Both the position numbers and the translations under genes were made by a program. Below the pieces are notes generated by a model. That model did not search any database, had not been told where the DNA came from, and worked only from the letters and a program-made list of their open reading frames with translations. DNA of 53,198 nt from Kiritimatiellia bacterium (lineage in GTDB: Bacteria > Verrucomicrobiota > Kiritimatiellia > RFP12 > UBA1067). The DNA lies in the NCBI GenBank assembly GCA_017406465.1, contig JAFQYM010000025.1, forward strand, positions 1 to 53,198. The letters run 5' to 3'. Shown piece by piece: positions 24,217 through 31,934 of the stretch; the stretch's first letter is position 1, and each line of letters opens with the position of its first letter.

Positions 24217-24923
24217 TTCTTCGCGATGCGGAACACCGTCAGACCGTCCATCGCCAGACGTCCGCCCGAAATCCCCCGGACAAAACCGATTCCGTCGGCC
24301 ACAAGACTTTCGATCTCGTCTCCCGCGCCTCTCTCGCCGTTGTAGAACGTCAACTTCGCCGTAAACACCTCGTCTTCGTCGAAACTCTCCGGCACTGCCG
24401 GATTCCACACCGGAAACGCATCGCCCTTCCCGTACACCTTTTCGGCGGTTATCCCTCCTCCGGTGATCGTGAGCCTCGCCGACTTCGCGCACTCGGGCCA
24501 CTCCCACGCCATCTGCGTCTGGCCTGCGTTGAGCGTCTTCCAGAGCGCCGTCGCCCCCGGGTCGGCATTTACGACCGATTCGTTGGACATCGCAGTCGCG
24601 CCGGAGGCCGACGGATTCGACGCCTTCACCCCGACGACGGAAACGTCTTCGACCGCCGCCGCAGACCGCGCTTCGCCCCCGCGCCCCTCCGTCTTCGCCG
24701 TGCGGATCGACGCCGCCAGCACGGCGACCCCCGCGACCGCCGCGACGGACGCGGCGACGCAAAAAGCGCGCGTGCGCCAAAGCGCGATTTTCCTGGAAGA
24801 TGCCACCGGACCGACCGCCGCGAGACAGCGATGCGCGAAACCGTCCGACGCGGGCGGTATGTCCGCATCGCACAAAAGCGACGATCTTATGAATTCTTCG
24901 TTCTGGTCGAAATCTGAAACCAT
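24213..24923 (-). CDS. membrane anti-sigma-factor-like protein
   Basis: 236 residues with one membrane helix around residues 45-70 (RTRAFCVAASVAAVAGVAVLAAS). It has an acidic cytoplasmic N-terminus (SDFDQNEEFIRSSLLCDADI) and an external C-terminal beta-rich domain. Position directly after an ECF sigma gene and this one-helix layout fit an anti-sigma or sensor role. No zinc-binding anti-sigma motif is seen. ATG 24923 is chosen because GGAG lies 6 nt before it. It starts 18 nt after the sigma stop and overlaps the SUMF1 gene (ATGA). Confidence 0.65.
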   Translation of the reverse strand: MVSDFDQNEEFIRSSLLCDADIPPASDGFAHRCLAAVGPVASSRKIALWRTRAFCVAASVAAVAGVAVLAASIRTAKTEGRGGEARSAAAVEDVSVVGVKASNPSASGATAMSNESVVNADPGATALWKTLNAGQTQMAWEWPECAKSARLTITGGGITAEKVYGKGDAFPVWNPAVPESFDEDEVFTAKLTFYNGERGAGDEIESLVADGIGFVRGISGGRLAMDGLTVFRIAKK

Positions 24924-24941
24924 AGCCTTCTCCAATTCTGT

Positions 24942-25484
24942 TTAACGGGCGACACCGCCCCTCCGTTGGGTCAGAAATTCCCGAATCTTCCGCCGGCCCT
25001 CGGAAAGACGGAACTTCACCGTTCCTTCCGGCACAGCAAGCGCCTCGGCGATGTCCGCCACCGGAAGTCCGCCAAAATACCGCAGAACGACCGCCTCCCG
25101 CAGTATCGGCGACAACCGGGAAACCGCCAGCCGCACGGTCTCGGCGTCCGACTTGGCGGCAAGGGCGTCGCCGGGATCCGGGCGTTCGTCCTCGACATCG
25201 GGAAGCTCCTCCATGAAAACAAGCGCGTTGGCCGCCTTCAGGCGCAGATCATCTCTGCGCAGATTGACGAGAACCGCGCAAAGAAACGAAAAATAGGCCG
25301 CTTCGGAAGAAAAGTCGCCCTGGGCCTTGACCGCACGGGCCAGTGTGCGCATGGCCAGATCCTCCGACATCGCCGCATCCGAGCAGAGCCGGAACGCCAG
25401 CTTGTAAAGGCGACCCGAATAGGACGCGACCAGCGCCTTCGCGCCCGCTTCCGGATCGGTCCGTATCTGTTCCCAAACGCACAT
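24942..25484 (-). CDS. ECF-type RNA polymerase sigma factor
   Basis: About 180 residues from ATG 25484. Region 2 spans roughly residues 15-85 (ALVASYSGRLYKLAFRLC, AMRTLARAVKAQGDF). Region 4 spans 125-175 (LSPILREAVVLRYFGGLPVADIAEALAVPEGTVKFRLSEGRRKI), a clear sigma-70 region 4 helix-turn-helix. ATGs at 25505 and 25511 are alternatives. A TTTAAT hexamer at 25495-25500 is a possible -10 for the 25484 start. It leads the anti-sigma, SUMF1, LamG, symporter and phosphoesterase genes and probably controls their expression. Confidence 0.88.
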   Translation of the reverse strand: MCVWEQIRTDPEAGAKALVASYSGRLYKLAFRLCSDAAMSEDLAMRTLARAVKAQGDFSSEAAYFSFLCAVLVNLRRDDLRLKAANALVFMEELPDVEDERPDPGDALAAKSDAETVRLAVSRLSPILREAVVLRYFGGLPVADIAEALAVPEGTVKFRLSEGRRKIREFLTQRRGGVAR

Positions 25485-25544
25485 ATCCCAACAGATTAAA
25501 CGCATGCTCATGCGATTCCGTTGGGTACAAAGAGGAACATCCGC

Positions 25545-25585
25545 GATAAAACACAAGGGCGGATCGCACAAGCGACCCGCCCTTG
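25545..25585 (-). terminator. intrinsic terminator of the large LamG gene
   Basis: On the minus strand, 20 nt past the LamG stop, the arms CAAGGGCGGGTCGC and GCGATCCGCCCTTG pair across a TTGT loop (one mismatch in 14). The trailing strand is TGTTTTAT. It separates the LamG transcript from the sigma-factor operon downstream. Confidence 0.8.
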
Positions 25586-25604
25586 CCCCGGCTTTCTTGC
25601 GCCG

Positions 25605-28600
25605 CTACCTGATGACGAGCGTCATGCCCTTCCGCTTCGGCCCCCACGTAACGCGCACCTTGGCGCCTTCCGTATATGTGAATTCGTTGCCGGGATTCCA
25701 TACCTTGGCCGTCCAGCCGTTGCCCGCATACGTCTCGAGGTAGTAGCCCGCTACGTCCTTGAGAACGTCGTTCGAGTCCTTCACCTGCGTCGCCGAGAAT
25801 GTGTATGTCCCCTCGACCTTGTAGTTGCCGACTTCCTCGGCGAGCGTCTCGCCCGTGCCGTCGCCGTACTTCGTAGCGATAGTCACGTTCGACTCCGGCG
25901 GATTGCCCTTGAAGCGCGCCTCGTCGACCATGCGGTTGTGCTCCAGCTCCTCGTCGGAAAGCGAACGGTTGTAGACGCGAATCGCCTGAATCTTGCCTGT
26001 GAGTCGGCGCTCGTCAACGTATGTATCATTCCCTTCCATGTACACGCCGCCGATGTAGAACGGCTGGTCCTTGAATGTTGTCCATTTGTTGCGCCATGTG
26101 CCTTGCCAATTTGCCAGAACGGGAACGGCGGTCTGGAATATCTGTCGTGCGCTGGCGTGCCAGATAGCAGTCAGATACTTGCCTTGCCAGCCTTTTGACG
26201 GCATCAATTCCACCTTGTTGCCGTTGAATACTTTGAAGAACGCCTGCGCAACCGGTCCAAAGCCATAAACGTTCAGATAGTCGTTGGTCGAACCGAAATA
26301 CGTTGGGTATTGATACCCGGACGGCTTCCCGGACTTCTCCGCCTCGCACACGACCTGAATCGTGACCTTCCAATCGATCTTCGGGTCCGAGGCCAGCTTG
26401 GCGAACTTGCCGCCGTACTTGAAGCGGTAGCCGTCGGCCTCCCAGCCGTCACCGGCAGAAGCGTTGCTCGCATAGCCGAACACGGCGTTGAGATTGACGC
26501 CTCCATCTCCTGCGCCGAGGTTCACCCATTCCGTGGCGTTCGGGTCGTGGGCGACATCCTTGCCGGCGTTGCGGATGCCGTCGTAGAAGAGGTAGAGACC
26601 GTCCTGAATATAGTCGCCGACATCATACTCCTTGATCTTCGTGAGGCGGCTTTTGACAGCCCAGTTCCAAGTAAGGCGCTTGGATGCCGTTGAAACATCG
26701 GGCGTTACCGACGAGCCGTTGCCGGTCTCGGCGTCGGCCCACGCCGTGCCGTTCCATGTTTCTAGCGTGTAACCCTTGAGCTCATAGGGAACGCCGCCGA
26801 GAACCGCCTCGGTCTGTGCAGTGAAGGTATAGCCCGCCGCCGGACGGTAGGCGCCATTGGGCTGGTCGCCCGAAAGGCCCTCCACCGCAGACGCGACGAC
26901 GAGATCGCCCGTCGCCGCCGGAGAGCGCCCAAAGAAGCGCACTTCGTCAGCCGCACGGTTCCGCGCAAGCTCTTCGTCCGTAAGCGCGCGATTGTAGATA
27001 CGCGCCGCCTTGCCTGTTCCGTTAAGGCGGCGGGTCGTGTATCCCTGTCCGTCGCCGTTACCGCCGCAGAACAGGAAGGTCCGCGTCCCAGCCGCCTTGT
27101 CGAATGCCGCCGTCGCATCCGGCGTCACCGTCTGGAAGACCGCAGCTGTCGTGCCGTCCGAAAGCCCTGTAACATACTCGCCTTTCCACCCCTTGAAGCC
27201 GCCATCGCGCACATGCGTGCCCGCGACCTTGAAACACACGCCAGGGTTTGCAGAGTTGTTCTGGTTGTAGTACATCGCGAAGTAGTCTGAATCCGTAGCC
27301 GTCGTGCCGAAGATCGCCGGCCAGGCGGTGTTGATGCGGTGTGAGTTGTTGCAGTCGAAATCAAGAACTGCCTGTGCGGTAAATGCCGCCCCCAGCGTCC
27401 TCTCGGTATTCATGATGGCGTAGCAAGCGACCGACTTGCCGTCGAAATAGTAGCCGTCTCTTGTCCAGCCGCAGTCGGCGTCAGGAATGATGAATCTGGC
27501 ATAGTCACCGGGATTCGCGAGGTCGGCCCATGTTTTGGCGTTGCTGTCGTGAACGGCCTGTGCGCCTGTGTTGCGGATGCCGTCGAGATGGACGATCAGG
27601 CCGTCCGTGACGTAATCGTTGAACGCCGCGTCATAACCAGGGCCCGCCGTGTGCGTCCACTGCCACGTGAGGCGGACTTTCGCCGTTGTGTCGGTGAGCG
27701 CGACGGAGAGGACGCCGCTGTGTGTTTCCGCCGCGCCCCACGCCGCGCCGTCCCAAGTCTCGAGCGTGTAGCCCGCGCAGGAATAGGTATCTTCGCCGAC
27801 GGTCACGCTCGCCGGAGCACTGAAGGTGTAGCCGCCCGACGGAAGCTTGTATGCACCGTCCGGCGTGTCGCCCGAAACGCCGCGCACCGAGGACGCTACG
27901 ACGACGTTCGGCTCGGACTCGCCCGCGCCGAAGAAGCGCGCCTCGTCAGCCGCGCGGTTCTGCGCGAGCTCCTCGGCGTTCAGCACTTTGTTATAGATTC
28001 TTACCGATTTGATTGTGCCGTTAAGAAAACGCGCCGTGTCGGAGGCCGATCCTGTGTATATGCCCGCGATTGTGAAGGCGCGCGCTCCGACAGACGTTTC
28101 CGTCGTGCCGGCCGTCACCGATCCGGTCGCCGTGCTGAACACGGAGGACTTGCCCTTGTCGTAAAGGGCCGTGATGTACTTCTGGCGGCCTGTCCACGGG
28201 TTGATCGAGACGTCGGAGACGTTGGATACCGCCTTCACCCGGAATACAAGCTTGTTGTTGTCATCGGCTCTGTATGTGTAGAGATTGCACTTGTCGTCGT
28301 TCTCGCCGAAGTAGTGGGGGAAGCTAGAATTCTGAAAGGAGGTCGTCTTGTCGACGTCGCAGACGATCTGGATGGTGAATGCGTTGCCGGGATTGATGGT
28401 ATCAACCAGCCGCCCGATCTCGCCGCCTCCGAACACGTAGCCGTCGTCCGTCCATTCGCTCGTCACGCCCGCGCCGCTCGCGTTGCCGAAATTCACGCGG
28501 TTGCCGGAAGCAAGGTCGATCCACTGCCGCGCGGAATAGTCGTGCGCCTTGTCCTTGCCGACGTTGCGGATGCCGTCGAGATGCAGGATGAGGCCGTCCG

Positions 28601-29711
28601 TCACATAGTCGTCGAATAGCGGATCGAGATCGGGCGACTTCGCGCCGCTCGTGCGCTGCCACTGCCACGTGAGGCGCACCTTGGCGGAGGTGTCCTTTGC
28701 GGCATACTCCGTCGAGGCGGTGAATACAGGTTTCGTCCACGTTTCGCCGTTCCATGTCTCGAGCGTATAGCCCGTGCAGGCGTAGTCCACGCCGTCCTTC
28801 GTCGCCTTGTGTGGCGCGGTGAAGGTGTAGCCGTTTTCGTCGTAGGCATAAGCGCCGGAGCCCTCGTTGCCCTCAAGCCCTGCGACGGCGGTCGCGACGA
28901 CGACGTTCGTCACGGGAATGCCGGCAAAGAAACGCGCCTCGTCGAGCGCACGGTTCGTGTTGAGTTCGTTGGCAGAAAGGATTTTGTTGTAGATGCGGAT
29001 AGCCTTTACGGTGCCGTTCAGATAGCGCTCCTTAGCGTAGCTGTTGGCCGATGCCTTGTACACGCTGCCGATGCAGAACGTCTGCGCGCCGACGGATGTG
29101 GCATTGGAGCCTTTCGCGGGGGCGGAGCCTGTCGCGGTCTGGAACGATGTCTTGCCGGCCTCGTAGTACATTGCCGTCAAATACTTGCCGCCCCAGTTCT
29201 CCAAGCCGATGTTGGAGCCGTTCGCCGTCTTGAACATGACCTTGTTGCCGGTGCCGTAGGTATAGAAGTTGCATTTGTCGTCCGCCGCGCCCAAAAGCGA
29301 TGGATAGCTCGACTTCTGCTCGGAGGGCTTCATGTCGCAAACGATCTGGACCGTGAAGACGTTGCCGGGATTGATGGTCTTTGCCAATATGCCGTATTCG
29401 CCGCCGCCGAAGACATAGCCGTCTTCCACCCATTCGCTTGTGATGCCAGAACCGGTGACGTTCCCGAAAGTCGCTTCGTTCCCCTTGGCCAGATCGACCC
29501 ACGTCGCCGCATTGCTGTCGTGGGCCTTCGTCATGCCGACGTTGCGAATGCCGTCCAGCTGCAGGAGCAGATTGCCTCGCGCGGCATAGTTGGACGGTTC
29601 GTACTTGAGCGCTGCTTGTGCGCACGGCGCAAGTATCGCGAGAAGCATCAACGCGCTAAATGCGCAAATCTGCCCCCCCCCCCTGATTTCAGCAACTTTC
29701 AGATGTTTCAT
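25605..29711 (-). CDS. giant LamG-module surface protein, four modules, G-tract at start
   Basis: 1368 residues. Signal peptide: MKHLKVAEIRGGGQICAFSA with a hydrophobic core LMLLAILAPCAQA. Four modules of about 320-340 residues start with NLLLQLDGIRNVG, GLILHLDGIRNVG, GLIVHLDGIRNTG and GLYLFYDGIRNAG. Each has a LamG-like jellyroll ending in KAIRIYNKIL-type strands and a beta unit ending GYTLETWNG then VRLTWQW. The C-terminus GPKRKGMTLVIR matches the 1074-residue paralogue. Eleven consecutive G residues in codons 10-13 make it a candidate phase-variable gene. Its promoter shares the TTGCAT operator with the catabolic operon and it diverges from a XylR-type regulator. It probably binds glycans at the cell surface. 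Confidence 0.82.
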   Translation of the reverse strand: MKHLKVAEIRGGGQICAFSALMLLAILAPCAQAALKYEPSNYAARGNLLLQLDGIRNVGMTKAHDSNAATWVDLAKGNEATFGNVTGSGITSEWVEDGYVFGGGEYGILAKTINPGNVFTVQIVCDMKPSEQKSSYPSLLGAADDKCNFYTYGTGNKVMFKTANGSNIGLENWGGKYLTAMYYEAGKTSFQTATGSAPAKGSNATSVGAQTFCIGSVYKASANSYAKERYLNGTVKAIRIYNKILSANELNTNRALDEARFFAGIPVTNVVVATAVAGLEGNEGSGAYAYDENGYTFTAPHKATKDGVDYACTGYTLETWNGETWTKPVFTASTEYAAKDTSAKVRLTWQWQRTSGAKSPDLDPLFDDYVTDGLILHLDGIRNVGKDKAHDYSARQWIDLASGNRVNFGNASGAGVTSEWTDDGYVFGGGEIGRLVDTINPGNAFTIQIVCDVDKTTSFQNSSFPHYFGENDDKCNLYTYRADDNNKLVFRVKAVSNVSDVSINPWTGRQKYITALYDKGKSSVFSTATGSVTAGTTETSVGARAFTIAGIYTGSASDTARFLNGTIKSVRIYNKVLNAEELAQNRAADEARFFGAGESEPNVVVASSVRGVSGDTPDGAYKLPSGGYTFSAPASVTVGEDTYSCAGYTLETWDGAAWGAAETHSGVLSVALTDTTAKVRLTWQWTHTAGPGYDAAFNDYVTDGLIVHLDGIRNTGAQAVHDSNAKTWADLANPGDYARFIIPDADCGWTRDGYYFDGKSVACYAIMNTERTLGAAFTAQAVLDFDCNNSHRINTAWPAIFGTTATDSDYFAMYYNQNNSANPGVCFKVAGTHVRDGGFKGWKGEYVTGLSDGTTAAVFQTVTPDATAAFDKAAGTRTFLFCGGNGDGQGYTTRRLNGTGKAARIYNRALTDEELARNRAADEVRFFGRSPAATGDLVVASAVEGLSGDQPNGAYRPAAGYTFTAQTEAVLGGVPYELKGYTLETWNGTAWADAETGNGSSVTPDVSTASKRLTWNWAVKSRLTKIKEYDVGDYIQDGLYLFYDGIRNAGKDVAHDPNATEWVNLGAGDGGVNLNAVFGYASNASAGDGWEADGYRFKYGGKFAKLASDPKIDWKVTIQVVCEAEKSGKPSGYQYPTYFGSTNDYLNVYGFGPVAQAFFKVFNGNKVELMPSKGWQGKYLTAIWHASARQIFQTAVPVLANWQGTWRNKWTTFKDQPFYIGGVYMEGNDTYVDERRLTGKIQAIRVYNRSLSDEELEHNRMVDEARFKGNPPESNVTIATKYGDGTGETLAEEVGNYKVEGTYTFSATQVKDSNDVLKDVAGYYLETYAGNGWTAKVWNPGNEFTYTEGAKVRVTWGPKRKGMTLVIR
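29673..29683. repeat. homopolymer of 11 C (G on the coding strand)
   Basis: Eleven uninterrupted C on the plus strand, that is AGG GGG GGG GGG in codons 10-13 of the LamG gene, just before the hydrophobic core of its signal peptide. It is the longest homopolymer I noticed in the window. In this assembly the frame is open. Confidence 0.9.
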
Positions 29712-29741
29712 AACTGCTCCCTTGGGTTTAGTTTACCTCAT

Positions 29742-29798
29742 AGTATAGCAAAGAAGACGAAATAAGGAAATTGCATATTCTGCAGCCAAAACTTGCAT
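29742..29798 (-). promoter_or_regulatory. LamG promoter with two TTGCAT direct repeats
   Basis: The minus-strand extended -10 is TGCTATACT (hexamer 29742-29747), 30 nt before the LamG ATG. TTGCAT occurs on the plus strand at 29771-29776 and 29793-29798, 22 bp apart. The nearer repeat starts 23 bp past the hexamer and so overlaps the poor -35 (TTTCCT). The layout duplicates the promoter at 16881-16937, and the site lies between this gene and the divergent regulator. Confidence 0.82.
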
Positions 29799-29810
29799 CT
29801 CCCGTTCCTA

Positions 29811-29839
29811 TTGCTAAAGTCGGCCGCATATCGTATAAT
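29811..29839 (+). promoter_or_regulatory. promoter of the XylR-type regulator
   Basis: TTGCTA (29811-29816), a 17-nt spacer and TATAAT (29834-29839) make a good sigma-70 promoter. The ATG follows the hexamer by exactly 7 nt, so the mRNA is probably leaderless. The TTGCAT repeats end 12 bp upstream of the -35, which would allow autoregulation. Confidence 0.72.
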
Positions 29840-29846
29840 TCACGCC

Positions 29847-31007
29847 ATGAAACGGAAGAACGTACTTGTGATGGTGAGCCCGATGAGCATTCCCAGGGTC
29901 GAGGGGATCGCTCGTTTCGCGCGCGAGCACGACTGGAACCTGATGATCCAGGACCGGCTCGGTTATCATCCCATCGCCTGGAACGGCGACGGGATCATCG
30001 CGACGCTCAGGTCGGACCCCGTCACATTCTCAAGCATCGCGCGGCTTATGAAGCGCGGCGTCCCGACAGTGGACCTGACAATGTCGCGCCCGGACATCGA
30101 CGTGCCGCGCGTCACCTCAGACCACGAGGCAATCGGACGCATCGCCGCAGAACACTTCCTGGAGCGGAACTTCCGCAACGCCGTCTGGTTCTCGACCGGA
30201 TGGGGCAAGGTACACAAGTTGCGGTTCCGTGGCCTTTCGCACAGGCTGGGCAGCACCCCCACAAAATGGATTCTCGCCGAAAACCTGCCCAAATCGCGGC
30301 AGAACGACTGGTCCGCGTTCACGAAATGGCTGCGCGGCGCATTTGCCGCGGCGCCCAAGCCGGTCGCAGCGCTCACATACGACGAGGCGGACGGCGCACG
30401 GCTCCTCAACGCGGCGCTCGAGCTGGACATCTCCGTGCCCGAGGAGCTCGCGATCCTCACCATCGGCGACAACAAAACGATCTGCGAAAACCAGTCCGTC
30501 CCGCTTTCGTCCATCGACCAGAACCTTGAGCGCGGCGGATACGAGGCGGCCGCCCTTCTCGACAGGCTGATGTCCGGCAAGCGCGCACCGAAGAAGCCGA
30601 TCCTCATTCCACCGCTCGGAGTCGTCGTGCGGCGCTCGACGGAAGTCATCGCCGTCGCGGAGCCGACCGTCCGGCAGGCCATGGAATTCATCGCCAGGAA
30701 CCTGTCAAAGCCAATCGGCTCGCCGCAGATCGCCGACGCGCTTGGGATCAGGAGGCCGACATTGGACGCATTGTTCCGCGAACATCTCCACCACTCCGTA
30801 GGCGATGAAATCCGCCGCCAGCGGTTCGCGCGGGCGAAGCTTCTGCTTGAGACCACGAAGATGCCAGTTGCCGACATTGCCGCCGAAACCGGCTACTGCA
30901 CCCCTTCCCACCTCGCCAACACGTTCCACGACGCAACCGGGGCCTCCCCTCGCGCCTGGCGAAATCGCATCGAAACAAACCGTCATGATTTCCACAGCAG
31001 CCGTTAG
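29847..31007 (+). CDS. XylR-type AraC-family transcriptional regulator
   Basis: 386 residues from ATG 29847. Residues 1-270 form a periplasmic-binding-protein-like sensor domain (VSPMSIPRVEGIARFAREHDW, DHEAIGRIAAEHFLERNFRN, ILTIGDNKTICENQSVPLSSID), the XylR arrangement that senses a sugar. Residues about 285-380 are an AraC double helix-turn-helix (IGSPQIADALGIRRPTLDALFREHL, MPVADIAAETGYCTPSHLANTFHDATGASPRAWR). Such proteins bind pairs of direct repeats about two turns apart, matching the TTGCAT pairs at 29771-29798 and 16910-16937. It likely activates the LamG gene and the catabolic operon. The inducer is unknown. It ends 30 nt from the convergent xerD stop. Confidence 0.9.
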   Translation: MKRKNVLVMVSPMSIPRVEGIARFAREHDWNLMIQDRLGYHPIAWNGDGIIATLRSDPVTFSSIARLMKRGVPTVDLTMSRPDIDVPRVTSDHEAIGRIAAEHFLERNFRNAVWFSTGWGKVHKLRFRGLSHRLGSTPTKWILAENLPKSRQNDWSAFTKWLRGAFAAAPKPVAALTYDEADGARLLNAALELDISVPEELAILTIGDNKTICENQSVPLSSIDQNLERGGYEAAALLDRLMSGKRAPKKPILIPPLGVVVRRSTEVIAVAEPTVRQAMEFIARNLSKPIGSPQIADALGIRRPTLDALFREHLHHSVGDEIRRQRFARAKLLLETTKMPVADIAAETGYCTPSHLANTFHDATGASPRAWRNRIETNRHDFHSSR

Positions 31008-31037
31008 TCTTCATATCAGCGGAGCATTCGGCCAATG

Positions 31038-31934
31038 CTATCCCCGTGGATGGAATCGGTGGTGGATGTCGCCAAAGCGAGCCGCATCGACGTGCGTGTA
31101 GACCTGGGTGGTGCCAATGTCCGCGTGGCCGAGAAGTTCCTGAATCGCGCGGATGTCAGCGCCGTGCTGGAGCATGTGCGAAGCGAAGCAGTGCCTAAGG
31201 ACGTGGGGGGAAATGCGCTCTGGCGCGATGTCGGCAGCGACGGCCCTCTCGCGGATCATCTTGAAGACCGCCTGGCGAGTAAACGGCTTCTTGAGCCGAG
31301 TGACAAAGACGTGCGACACAGAAAGGTCGCCTTTCGTGAACACGTCGCGGGCAGAGGCGAGATACGCCGTGAGCGCCCTTCCCGCGGCCTTGCCTATCGG
31401 GACGACACGCTCTTTCGAGCCCTTGCCGAGAATGCGAAGAAGCTCGCCGTCAGCAATTATGTCCTCGACCTTCATACCGCAGACCTCGCTAACGCGAAGC
31501 CCGCAGCCGTACATTATCTCGAGCATAGCGCGGTCGCGCAGATCGCGGGGATCAGTTCCGTCGACCTTGTCTATCATCCTGAAAGTCTCTTCCTCGGAAA
31601 GGACCCTGGGAAGCACCTTCCCCTTCTTAGGCGGGTCGAGAAGCGCGGCGGGATTTCTTTTTATGTAGCGCCGCTCCTCGAGGAACTTGAAGAACATCCG
31701 AATCGCCGCAGTGCGCCGCGCCCGCGTAGAGGACTTGCGCCCGCTCGCCCGCTCCTCTCCAAGAAAACCCGCTATATCCTCGCGCTTGACGTCGGCCGCG
31801 GCGGATATGCCGCGCTTTTTCAAGTATTTAGAAAAGAGCCGCAGATCCCTCGCGTATGCCGCGCAGGTATTCTCGGCCATCGACCGCTCGAAGCGGAGCG
31901 ACCCGATAAAGGCCTCGATGTCAGAGTCTGGCAA
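31038..31934 (-). CDS. xerD: tyrosine recombinase XerD
   Basis: 298 residues if started at TTG 31934, exactly the E. coli XerD length. GGAGG lies 6 nt before this TTG, and the longer frame only adds an unrelated 24-residue extension over the PNP gene. The N-terminal core-binding domain (MAENTCAAYARDLRLFSKYL) is followed by the catalytic set: Arg in GCGLRVSEVCGM, Lys in GKGSKERVVP, HVLRHCFASH (HxxR), His in LLGHADIGTTQVYTH and the Tyr nucleophile there. It resolves chromosome dimers at dif with a partner Xer. It overlaps the PNP gene by 14 nt, a chromosomal rather than mobile setting. Confidence 0.92.
   Translation of the reverse strand: MPDSDIEAFIGSLRFERSMAENTCAAYARDLRLFSKYLKKRGISAAADVKREDIAGFLGEERASGRKSSTRARRTAAIRMFFKFLEERRYIKRNPAALLDPPKKGKVLPRVLSEEETFRMIDKVDGTDPRDLRDRAMLEIMYGCGLRVSEVCGMKVEDIIADGELLRILGKGSKERVVPIGKAAGRALTAYLASARDVFTKGDLSVSHVFVTRLKKPFTRQAVFKMIRERAVAADIAPERISPHVLRHCFASHMLQHGADIRAIQELLGHADIGTTQVYTHVDAARFGDIHHRFHPRG

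Noticed and set aside
22795..24873. A 692-residue form of the SUMF1 protein
   Set aside because: The extra N-terminal region is low-complexity Arg/Gly reading of the anti-sigma gene in another frame. A signal peptide begins at ATG 24216.
25605..29711. CRISPR or DNA tandem-repeat array
   Set aside because: The repetition is at protein level, in about 330-residue LamG modules. The DNA copies are diverged and far longer than CRISPR units.
31038..31934. Tyrosine recombinase as an integrase of a mobile element
   Set aside because: Its length and motifs are those of XerD, it is embedded in a manA-PNP operon, and no attachment repeats or phage genes are nearby.
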